From Desulfobacteraceae bacterium (GTDB taxonomy: Bacteria; Desulfobacterota; Desulfobacteria; Desulfobacterales; BuS5), in NCBI GenBank assembly GCA_030592105.1, contig JAUVKE010000153.1, forward strand, positions 1 through 6,513: 6,513 nucleotides of DNA. Direction: 5' to 3'. The notes beneath the pieces are model-generated. The model did no database searches and was not told the origin of the DNA. It saw only the letters and a program-made list of their open reading frames with translations. A program made the position numbers and the translations under genes. This document shows positions 1 through 6,277 of the stretch, piece after piece (position 1 is the stretch's first letter; each line of letters starts with the position of its first letter).

Positions 1-34
1 GCACAGCTCGCAATATTTTAAGGAAACGACAATA
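1..34 (+). other. 3' end of an upstream gene (frame ambiguous) and leader of the first radical SAM gene
   Basis: Two reading frames could be the tail of a preceding gene. One ends with TAA at 19-21 (last residues AQLAIF). The other ends with TAG at 33-35, whose G is also the first base of the GTG start at 35, a TAGTG overlap typical of translational coupling. Either way the next gene is tightly linked and probably not first in its operon. AAGGA at 20-24 is a Shine-Dalgarno sequence 10 bases before the GTG. Too little sequence remains to identify the upstream product, and there is no room to see a promoter or a cobalamin riboswitch. Confidence 0.35.
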
Positions 35-1300
35 GTGAAAATAAAACTTATATATCCAACCTGGCCAAAATTAAAAAACCAGCCCTCATTTAATCTCCCT
101 CCCCATGGGCCTGTGGTTTTCGCAGCAGCGCTGGATAAGGATATTGAAATATCATTTTGCGATGAGCATGTCCAGCAGCTTGATTATGATGAAGATGCTG
201 ATTTGATTGCTATTTCTGTCATGTTGACCTGCCAGATACCGCGGGCATGGGAAATAGCAGACAGATATCGTTTGCAAGGGAAAAAAGTAGTCTTCGGCGG
301 GATTGCCACACAGCTCCACGCAGATGAAACCATGCAGCATGCAGATGCTGTTTTTCTTGGTGAAGCAGAAGGCCGTTTTGATGTTGTTATAGATGATTTC
401 AAAAAAGGATGTTTAAAAAAAGTTTATGATCATCATTTGAGCTTTCCTGATACCAAATTGATAGGCACAGCTAAACGAAGTATTCTTAAGCGTGATCTGT
501 ATAATTTCAGGGGAGTACAAATGGTTGATCTTGTTCATGCTTCCAGGGGATGCCGGTTTAACTGTTTTCCATGCTGTACTCCCTTTTTGGGTGGCCGAAA
601 ATTTAGACCCCGTTTCATAGACGATGTGGTTAAAGAGATAGAGAGTATCGATAATAATCGGTTATTTATTGTAGACAACTCTTTGGCTCAGGATGATCAA
701 TGGGAAAAAGACTTGTTTAAGGCAATAGCGCCCCTTAAAAAAAAATGGATATCTCACCCTATTAAAGATGATGATGAAATTCTTGATCTGGCAGCTGAAG
801 CAGGATGCTGGTATGTGTATCAGGCTATTGTAGACACGTCGGAGCATATAGCAAAAAGAGTCAAGCGGCTTAAAGAACGTGGTATCGGTGTTGAAGGAAC
901 TGTTTTGCTGGGGCTCGATTACCATGATGAAGATTATATAAAAAAACTGGTCGATTTTTTACTGGAAATTGAACTTGATCTGGCCGAGTTTACTATTATT
1001 ACACCTTTTCCCCATACGCCGATAAGAACTCAATTGGAAAAAGAAAACAGGATTTTTCATAATAACTGGGTTCATTATACCGCTGGAGAAGTTGTTTTTC
1101 AGCCAAAACAGATGAGCGCTGATACATTACAGCAGATGTATGAATATGCCTGGAAAACATTTTATGCGGATTGCTGTAAGGAGATTAAAATGGCAAAACT
1201 TTATCTTAAAGTTATGGAAAAAGAGAAAAAAGATGGGACATATCGAAGAATTCGTCTAAACAAAAACCGCTCATGGGCTCAGCTAAAAAAAGATAGATAA
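35..1300 (+). CDS. B12-binding-domain radical SAM enzyme (first of two)
   Basis: A 421-residue radical SAM protein of the cobalamin-binding architecture. Residues 1-115 or so form a Rossmann-like B12-binding-type domain, with the usual MKIKLIYPTWP opening, GG at 88-89 and the closing GEAEG at 109-113. The classic base-off DxHxxG histidine motif is not seen, as is common in this class. The radical SAM core starts near 165, with the cluster-binding CxxxCxxC at C173, C177 and C180, and an extra Cys at 181. The C-terminal part (TPFPHTPIRTQLE at 323-335, GEVVFQPKQMS at 351-361) matches the tail seen in B12-radical SAM enzymes of lipid, hopanoid and natural-product pathways. Such enzymes use a 4Fe-4S cluster and S-adenosylmethionine for methyl transfer, C-C bond formation or rearrangement; the substrate here is unknown. 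The GTG start is chosen for the AAGGA 10 bases upstream and the family-typical first residues. The frame stays open to the window edge, so a longer start is not excluded. Five bases separate it from the next gene. Confidence 0.88.
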   Translation: MKIKLIYPTWPKLKNQPSFNLPPHGPVVFAAALDKDIEISFCDEHVQQLDYDEDADLIAISVMLTCQIPRAWEIADRYRLQGKKVVFGGIATQLHADETMQHADAVFLGEAEGRFDVVIDDFKKGCLKKVYDHHLSFPDTKLIGTAKRSILKRDLYNFRGVQMVDLVHASRGCRFNCFPCCTPFLGGRKFRPRFIDDVVKEIESIDNNRLFIVDNSLAQDDQWEKDLFKAIAPLKKKWISHPIKDDDEILDLAAEAGCWYVYQAIVDTSEHIAKRVKRLKERGIGVEGTVLLGLDYHDEDYIKKLVDFLLEIELDLAEFTIITPFPHTPIRTQLEKENRIFHNNWVHYTAGEVVFQPKQMSADTLQQMYEYAWKTFYADCCKEIKMAKLYLKVMEKEKKDGTYRRIRLNKNRSWAQLKKDR

Positions 1301-1305
1301 AGTTT

Positions 1306-2649
1306 ATGAAAATTTTGCTTATCTCTTCAAATATTGCAATATCTCCATACCCTGTATATCCCCTTGGCTTGAGTATGGTTGCCAGAGCTTTACAAAATGC
1401 AGGCCACGAAGTTTGTCAATTCGATTTCCTCCAGCAGAGTAAATCAATGGATTCCATAAGTTTAACAATTCAAAAATTTGATCCTGAAATAATCGGTATA
1501 TCAATTCGTAATATTGATAATGTTAACCTTATTAATGAACAAAGATATATTGATGTTGTAAAAAAGATTGTGCAAAATATCAGGCGGCAAACAGCTACTC
1601 TCATCGTTCTTGGAGGTTCCGGTTTTTCAATAATGCCTGAAATTATAATGGATGCAGTGGGTGCTGATTACGGAATTGTTGGTGAAGGTGAAGCCTTGAT
1701 GGTTAAATTTGCTGCAAATGCAAAGAAAAATCGATATCCGGATACACAGCTTATAAGATCACCTTTGACCCTCAAGGAGAATCGAATTCCTTCAGCCGAT
1801 TACGACCCGCATCTCATGGAGTTTTATCAGAAAAGCGGCAATATTGCTTCTGTTCAGACAAAACGCGGGTGTAATCACAAATGTGTATATTGTTCATACC
1901 CCATTTTGGAAGGATCAGCTGTTCGCTGTCGGGAACCGCAGTCTGTAATTGATGACATTAAGATACTGGTGGATGTTCATGGAGCAAAGTATCTGTTTTT
2001 TATTGATTCAGTTTTTAATGATGACCATGGTTATTACCTTGATCTTGTCAGGCTTATGAAAAAACAGGGTGTGAACATTCCCTGGACTGCATTCTTTAAA
2101 CCTGAACATATAGATGATAAAACAATTGAATTGATGAAACAGACAGGATTTAAAGCAGCTGAAATAGGTGCAGATGCTTCCACCGATATTACATTACGCA
2201 AACTCGGCAAATCGTTTTTGTTTAAAGATATTATTGAATCTAACCGGCAGTTTGTCCGGCATGGCATTGCGACTGCACATTTTTATATGTTTGGTGCACC
2301 AGGGGAGACCAGGAAAACAGTATTAGAGGGTATTGAAAATATAAAAAGCATTAAAAAGACAGTTTCATTTATGTTTATGGGGATACGTATTCTGCCGGGC
2401 ACCCTGCTTTTAAAAACAGCAATAAAAGAAAAAATTATTTCCGAATCTGAAAATTTACTTAAGCCGGTTTATTATATTGCACCGGGACTTGACAAAAAAT
2501 GGCTGGAAAAGACTCTGAACGATGGTTTTTCAAAAAGCAGACATTGTATTTTTCCGCCGGATGCTTTAGACAGCAGTCTGCAATTTCTTCATAAGATGGG
2601 ATATTCAGGTTCCATGTGGGATCTGCTTCTTACTGATAAAAAAAGATGA
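1306..2649 (+). CDS. B12-binding-domain radical SAM enzyme of the lipid-biosynthesis type (second of two)
   Basis: A 447-residue radical SAM protein, clearly different from its neighbour. The N-terminal B12-binding-type domain (about 1-130) begins MKILLISSN, has VYPLGLSMVARAL at 17-29, GG at 103-104 and GEGEA at 126-130. The radical SAM domain has RGCNHKCVYCSYP at 187-199, with cluster ligands C189, C193 and C196. It continues with FFIDSVFND (231-239), GAPGET (330-335, a SAM-contact region) and RILPGT (361-366). From memory of the family, the spacing and motifs fit the group annotated as lipid biosynthesis B12-binding/radical SAM proteins, found beside ketosynthase/ACP clusters in Desulfobacterota, Bacteroidetes and anammox planctomycetes. 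The reaction is unknown; carbon-skeleton modification of an ACP- or lipid-bound chain is an inference. No good Shine-Dalgarno sequence precedes the ATG, which lies 5 bases after the previous stop, so translation is probably coupled. Its stop overlaps the next start as ATGA. Confidence 0.88.
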   Translation: MKILLISSNIAISPYPVYPLGLSMVARALQNAGHEVCQFDFLQQSKSMDSISLTIQKFDPEIIGISIRNIDNVNLINEQRYIDVVKKIVQNIRRQTATLIVLGGSGFSIMPEIIMDAVGADYGIVGEGEALMVKFAANAKKNRYPDTQLIRSPLTLKENRIPSADYDPHLMEFYQKSGNIASVQTKRGCNHKCVYCSYPILEGSAVRCREPQSVIDDIKILVDVHGAKYLFFIDSVFNDDHGYYLDLVRLMKKQGVNIPWTAFFKPEHIDDKTIELMKQTGFKAAEIGADASTDITLRKLGKSFLFKDIIESNRQFVRHGIATAHFYMFGAPGETRKTVLEGIENIKSIKKTVSFMFMGIRILPGTLLLKTAIKEKIISESENLLKPVYYIAPGLDKKWLEKTLNDGFSKSRHCIFPPDALDSSLQFLHKMGYSGSMWDLLLTDKKR

Positions 2650-3836
2650 AACAGAATAGCTCAATAACAGAGGAAAATATCTGGTGCGTTATTCCTGTTT
2701 TTAACAATAAGGATACGGTTAAAAATATTGCGAGTGAGTGCCGCATGTACTTACAAAATGTTCTTGTTGTTGATGATGGAAGTACCGACATTGACGTTAC
2801 CTCATTATTTTCCGGTACGGATATAAAAATTATTAAGCACGAAAAAAATATGGGCAAAGGACGGGCTATTAGAACGGCGCTCGATTTTCTCAAGGAAAAA
2901 AATGCCAGGTTTATGATTACAATTGATGCAGACGGCCAGCATTTTCCTGGGGATATTAAAAATTTTATTCCTTTGCTCAGGGATGATGCCATTCTCATAG
3001 GGTGCCGGAGATTTGACAAAAAAAAGAGTGTCCCTGCTTCAAGCAGATTTGGCAGAAAGTTTGCGAACTTCTGGCTGAAAATCGAAACAGGCCTGACCAT
3101 TGATGACTGCCAAAGCGGGTTTCGCGCATACCCTGTTAATTATATATCACAGATTGCTTTACACGGTTCACATTATGACTTTGAAACCGAAGTCCTCGCA
3201 CGGGCAGCATGGGCAGGTCTTGAGCTGATACAGGTTGAAGTTGATGTCTGGTATCCCGAGCCTGGTTCACGAGTTTCCGGTTTTAAACCATTTATTGATA
3301 ATTTTCGTATTTCATGCATGCATACGCGACTGGTTGGAAGGCGTCTGGTACCTTTTCCGTATAAAAAACTGATTATAAAAAAAGAAAAGCTCATTGACCC
3401 AGGGTTGCTGTTACACCCTGTAAAATTATTAAAATCATTGCTTGCAGAAAATGCAACGCCTGGAGGCCTGGCTGCATCTGCTGCGGCTGGAATTATTTTA
3501 GCCACCCTGCCCCTTATATTTGTTCATACTTTGGTTATTCTTTATGTGACAACAAGTTTGCACTTAAATAAAATAATGGCTCTAAGTATCCAGAATTTAT
3601 GTATTCCACCTTTTGTACCGATGCTTTGCATTGAGTTGGGCTATTATATGCGATATGGTACCTGGTTAACTGATTTTTCTTTAAAAATTATTTTTAACCA
3701 ACTGCCTGAAAGACTCTTTGAATGGTTCTTGGGATCACTTATTATTGGGCCAATATTGGCTGTTATTGTTGGAATAAGTATATTTTTTACTTCACGAGCC
3801 TTGCAAAGAAGGAACAGCAGTTATGCCGTCGATTGA
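2646..3836 (+). CDS. Family 2 glycosyltransferase fused to a DUF2062 membrane domain
   Basis: A 396-residue two-domain protein. Residues 12-225 are a GT-A fold family 2 glycosyltransferase of the dolichyl-phosphate mannose/glucose synthase-like type. It has CVIPVFNN (14-21), VDDGSTD (42-48, nucleotide binding), NMGKGRAIRTAL (68-79), the DxD metal motif DADGQH (94-99), QSGFR (156-160) and a YDFETEVL segment (177-184). Residues about 262-385 are DUF2062, with hydrophobic segments near 273-303, 311-335 and 362-384, which should hold the enzyme at the cytoplasmic membrane. It probably transfers a sugar from a nucleotide sugar to a lipid or lipid-phosphate acceptor; donor and acceptor cannot be read from sequence. 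The ATG lies in an ATGA overlap with the preceding stop and has no Shine-Dalgarno sequence of its own, which implies coupled translation. GT2-DUF2062 proteins recur in aryl-polyene and related lipid clusters, which supports a head-group or tailoring role here. Confidence 0.9.
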   Translation: MKQNSSITEENIWCVIPVFNNKDTVKNIASECRMYLQNVLVVDDGSTDIDVTSLFSGTDIKIIKHEKNMGKGRAIRTALDFLKEKNARFMITIDADGQHFPGDIKNFIPLLRDDAILIGCRRFDKKKSVPASSRFGRKFANFWLKIETGLTIDDCQSGFRAYPVNYISQIALHGSHYDFETEVLARAAWAGLELIQVEVDVWYPEPGSRVSGFKPFIDNFRISCMHTRLVGRRLVPFPYKKLIIKKEKLIDPGLLLHPVKLLKSLLAENATPGGLAASAAAGIILATLPLIFVHTLVILYVTTSLHLNKIMALSIQNLCIPPFVPMLCIELGYYMRYGTWLTDFSLKIIFNQLPERLFEWFLGSLIIGPILAVIVGISIFFTSRALQRRNSSYAVD

Positions 3837-4749
3837 GTCATCAGGTAAAATTAAAACAAAATTAAGAGGTAATAAACCAGGATTTTTATTTTTTAAAATC
3901 CTTTTGCAAGTTTTCGGATTAAAAGGAGCATACGGTTTTCTTTATATTGTTTGTATCTACTATCTTCTTTTTGATTGCAGCGCTGTTGATGCAGCATTAT
4001 CATATATTACCAAAAGGTTCCCGGAAGCCTGCTTTTATAAAAAGCATTTGCATGCTTACAGATTATTTATAAGCCAGGGAAAGCAGCTTATTGACAGATA
4101 TGCGCTTATTTCGGGGTATGAAAAATTTGATTTCAGGGTAAGCGGCTATGAACAGCTGGTAAATTTTGCGGGCAATTCTGAAAAAGGATTCATCCTGCTG
4201 ACATCCCATGTGGGAAACTGGCAGATTGCCCTGGCAACTTTAAATAAAATTGGAAAAACAGTATACCTTCTAATGCGGCCGGAAGATAATCCAGCTGTAA
4301 AAGATTCACTTCATGTGGGAATAGAACAGGGGGATATAAAAATTATTTCTCCTGATCAGTATCTTGGTGGTATTATTGAGATTATGAATGTCTTAAATAA
4401 TGGCCATATTGTATCCATTATGGGTGACCGCAGTTATGGAGTTGATACCCTTGATGTATTATTTTTGGGAGCCAGTGCACGGTTCCCCTACAGTGCTTTT
4501 GCAATAGCAGCTTCAGCTGAATGTCCAATAGTTGTTTTGTCAGCAGCTAAGGTGGAAGACAGGCAGTATGCAGTCGATTTTTCCAATGCTTTATTCCCTG
4601 TTTATAAAGGTAAACAGCAAAAAAAAGAGCAGCTGCAAGTCTGGTTGCAAGAGTTTGTTGAATTGATTGAAGTATTTGTAAATCAGTATCCATATCAGTG
4701 TTTTTTATTTTATGATGTTTGGAATAAAAAAGGGAATAAATCTAAATAA
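3823..4749 (+). CDS. LpxL/HtrB-like lysophospholipid acyltransferase family protein
   Basis: A 308-residue member of the bacterial lipid A acyltransferase-like family, typical in length. A hydrophobic stretch at 21-50 suggests membrane association on the cytoplasmic side. The acyltransferase block LLTSHVGNWQ lies at 125-134, with catalytic-type H129. Residue 134, normally Glu or Asp in the HX4(D/E) motif, is Gln (codon CAG at 4222-4224). Further family landmarks are MGDRSYG (200-206), FLG (214-216), RFPYSAFAIA (220-229) and YPYQCFLFYDVW (289-300). The expected role is moving an acyl group, plausibly from the ACP encoded next door, to a glycolipid or phospholipid acceptor; this is inferred from family and context. 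The start overlaps the end of the glycosyltransferase gene by 14 bases in another frame and has AAGGA at 3809-3813, 9 bases upstream. The Gln substitution could mean altered or weak catalysis, or be normal in this subfamily. Confidence 0.87.
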   Translation: MPSIESSGKIKTKLRGNKPGFLFFKILLQVFGLKGAYGFLYIVCIYYLLFDCSAVDAALSYITKRFPEACFYKKHLHAYRLFISQGKQLIDRYALISGYEKFDFRVSGYEQLVNFAGNSEKGFILLTSHVGNWQIALATLNKIGKTVYLLMRPEDNPAVKDSLHVGIEQGDIKIISPDQYLGGIIEIMNVLNNGHIVSIMGDRSYGVDTLDVLFLGASARFPYSAFAIAASAECPIVVLSAAKVEDRQYAVDFSNALFPVYKGKQQKKEQLQVWLQEFVELIEVFVNQYPYQCFLFYDVWNKKGNKSK

Positions 4750-4757
4750 GATTAGCT

Positions 4758-4792
4758 GTTGTCATCTCTTTAATGGGGCAACATATTTTTTT
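4758..4792 (+). terminator. Weak hairpin plus T-run in the only sizeable intergenic gap (possible attenuator)
   Basis: GTTGTC at 4758-4763 can pair with GGCAAC at 4777-4782 (one G-T wobble, 13-base loop). Alternatively GTTG/CAAC stacks on CAT/ATG around a 7-base loop. Seven T residues follow at 4786-4792. This is the shape of an intrinsic terminator, but the stem is short and low in G+C, so strong termination is unlikely. Partial attenuation or an mRNA processing site between the tailoring genes and the ACP/ketosynthase genes is possible. The rest of the 57-base gap shows no convincing promoter. Confidence 0.22.
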
Positions 4793-4793
4793 C

Positions 4794-4800
4794 AAGGAGA
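4794..4800 (+). promoter_or_regulatory. Strong ribosome binding site that decides the ACP start
   Basis: AAGGAGA is the best Shine-Dalgarno match in the window. It lies 6 bases before the ATG at 4807 but only 3 bases before the in-frame TTG at 4804, so the ATG is the better start. A strong site here fits the need for abundant carrier protein relative to the enzymes around it. Confidence 0.75.
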
Positions 4801-4806
4801 TCGTTG

Positions 4807-5082
4807 ATGGAAGTTCAGCAAAAAATGGAGTTATCCGATATTAAAAAAAAATTAAAAGAATTACTTATTGATAATTTATCGTTGGAGGATATAAATCCTG
4901 AAGATATTAAGGACAACGAAATGCTGTTTGGGGAAGGCCTTGGACTTGATTCTTTAGATGCAGTTGAAATTGTCGTACTCTTGCAGCGCAATTACGGTCT
5001 GGAAATAAGTGACATGGAAGAGGGGAAAAAAGTTTTTCACTCCATAGATACTTTGGCAGATTACGTATACGAAAATATATAA
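4807..5082 (+). CDS. Acyl carrier protein dedicated to the cluster
   Basis: A 91-residue acyl carrier protein with the phosphopantetheine attachment motif GLGLDSLDAVE at 44-54. Ser49 is the serine expected to receive the 4'-phosphopantetheine arm. The fold is readable as helix I (about 8-24), an acidic loop with FGEGLGLDSLD leading into helix II, then YGLEISDMEEGKKVF and a final helix ending DYVYENI. The FGEGLGLDSLDA and EEGKKVFHSIDTLADYV segments look more like ACPs of aryl-polyene/dialkylresorcinol-type clusters than like housekeeping AcpP. That points to a separate pathway holding the growing chain for the ketosynthases downstream. The ATG at 4807 is preferred over TTG at 4804 because of ribosome-binding-site spacing; ATG at 4825 is a weaker alternative. 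The stop is 4 bases before the next start, so ACP and ketosynthase are probably made together. Confidence 0.93.
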   Translation: MEVQQKMELSDIKKKLKELLIDNLSLEDINPEDIKDNEMLFGEGLGLDSLDAVEIVVLLQRNYGLEISDMEEGKKVFHSIDTLADYVYENI

Positions 5083-5086
5083 ATTT

Positions 5087-6262
5087 ATGAATATTGTAAT
5101 AACCGGAACAGGTATGATTTCTGCAGCCGGAGTAAATCTTGACGAAACTCTTGTTACCTTTCAATCAGGCAAAAGAAATGCAGGGCCTGTTTCCATTTTT
5201 TCTACAAGTTTATCTTATCCTGTTTTTGAAGTAAAAAACCTGCCTGAAAAATTGAAAACAGACAACATGCGCACCATCACTCTTGCACTATGTGCCATAC
5301 AAGGGGCCCTTGATGATGCAGATTTACCGTATAATCTTTCAGATTTTAAGGTTGGAGTCTGTCTTGGAACAACTGTGGCAAGCCAGTTAAATGATACGCA
5401 TTTTTACCGTGCCTGGCGGAACGGCAAAGATGCGGCCATGGCTCCGGTTGATCGCTACCTTGATGGGAATTTGGCAGAAGCAGTTGCGCACAGGTTTAAT
5501 GCTAATGGGCCATGCCTTACAGTGGTCAACGCATGCTCATCCGGCGCTGATGCCATTGGTGTCGGCACCTCCTGGTTAAAAACAGGTTTGTGTGATATGG
5601 TTATTGCGGGTGGTTCAGATGAATTAAATCGTATTCCTTTATGTGGTTTTGCTTCATTGGGAATTTTATCAAATTCGTTATGCGCTCCTTTTGACAGGGA
5701 CAGAGCCGGTTTAAATTTAGGAGAAGGAGCCGGGGTACTTATTCTTGAAACAGAAAAAATGGCTCGTAAAAGAGGTATTCTGCCGTCATTATATCTTACT
5801 GGATATGGATCAGCCGGAGATGCATATCATCTGACAGCTCCCAGACCGGATGGAGCAGGGTTATTGATTGCCATAAAAAAAGCTCTGGCTGAAGCGTGTA
5901 TATGCGCCCAAGACGTATGTTTTGTAAATGCTCACGGCACTGCAACCCTGGAAAATGATAAAGTTGAAGGGTCGGTCTTGTTGAAAGTTTTTGGAAATAA
6001 TGTCAAATTTTATTCTACAAAAGGACTGACAGGTCATACTCTTGGTGCTGCCGGAGGTCTGGAAGCTGCATTTACAGCCTGTGCGTTAAAAAGAGGATGG
6101 ATACCTCCAAGCATCGGTTTTATCAACATGGATAATGATATTTTGATAAGTCCTGTTGAAAAAAGAACAGATATTAACGGATGCCATGCAGTTTCCACTT
6201 CATTGGCTTTTGGAGGAAATAACACTGCTCTGGTTATTTCCCGTGCAAAAAATACTGGTTAA
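5087..6262 (+). CDS. Beta-ketoacyl-ACP synthase (FabF-like, with a complete catalytic triad)
   Basis: A 391-residue thiolase-fold condensing enzyme, somewhat shorter than E. coli FabF (about 412). The Cys-His-His triad is complete: C150 in VVNACSSGADA (147-156), H283 in NAHGTATLENDK (281-292) and H317 in KGLTGHTLGAAGG (312-324). It begins with the typical VITGTGMIS and ends with STSLAFGGNNTALVI. Expected chemistry is decarboxylative Claisen condensation of an acyl thioester with malonyl-ACP, using the adjacent ACP. The shortened loop before PFDRDRAGLNLGEGAG (201-216) and the GLNLGEGAG wording resemble ketosynthases of aryl-polyene-type clusters rather than housekeeping FabF, where this region usually reads DGFVMGEGAG. 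No Shine-Dalgarno sequence precedes the ATG, which is 4 bases after the ACP stop, so translation is probably coupled. Chain length and starter unit cannot be predicted from sequence alone. Confidence 0.93.
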   Translation: MNIVITGTGMISAAGVNLDETLVTFQSGKRNAGPVSIFSTSLSYPVFEVKNLPEKLKTDNMRTITLALCAIQGALDDADLPYNLSDFKVGVCLGTTVASQLNDTHFYRAWRNGKDAAMAPVDRYLDGNLAEAVAHRFNANGPCLTVVNACSSGADAIGVGTSWLKTGLCDMVIAGGSDELNRIPLCGFASLGILSNSLCAPFDRDRAGLNLGEGAGVLILETEKMARKRGILPSLYLTGYGSAGDAYHLTAPRPDGAGLLIAIKKALAEACICAQDVCFVNAHGTATLENDKVEGSVLLKVFGNNVKFYSTKGLTGHTLGAAGGLEAAFTACALKRGWIPPSIGFINMDNDILISPVEKRTDINGCHAVSTSLAFGGNNTALVISRAKNTG

Positions 6263-6277
6263 AAAGCGGAGTTGAGC

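Noticed and set aside
1..34. Cobalamin riboswitch or operon promoter ahead of the B12-type radical SAM genes
   Set aside because: Only 34 bases are available and they appear to be the end of another coding frame; no riboswitch or promoter elements can be seen.
2630..3100. Minus-strand open frame of 156 codons opposite the start of the glycosyltransferase gene
   Set aside because: It lies opposite a gene with clear family motifs, its predicted protein shows no recognisable domain, and no antisense operon context exists. It is a shadow frame.
2646..3836. Glycosyltransferase as part of an O-antigen or capsule locus
   Set aside because: No flippase, polymerase, sugar-nucleotide or other glycosyltransferase genes are nearby. 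The DUF2062 fusion and lipid-pathway neighbours fit a lipid tailoring role better.
3823..4749. True LpxL/LpxM for lipid A late acylation
   Set aside because: The HX4Q motif, the C-terminal wording and the position next to a dedicated ACP and ketosynthases point to a cluster-specific acyltransferase, though lipid A activity cannot be fully excluded.
5087..6262. Housekeeping FabF with AcpP, that is, a plain fatty acid synthesis operon
   Set aside because: There is no fabD, fabG or fabH beside them. The neighbours are radical SAM, glycosyltransferase and acyltransferase genes, and the motif wording differs from FabF/AcpP.
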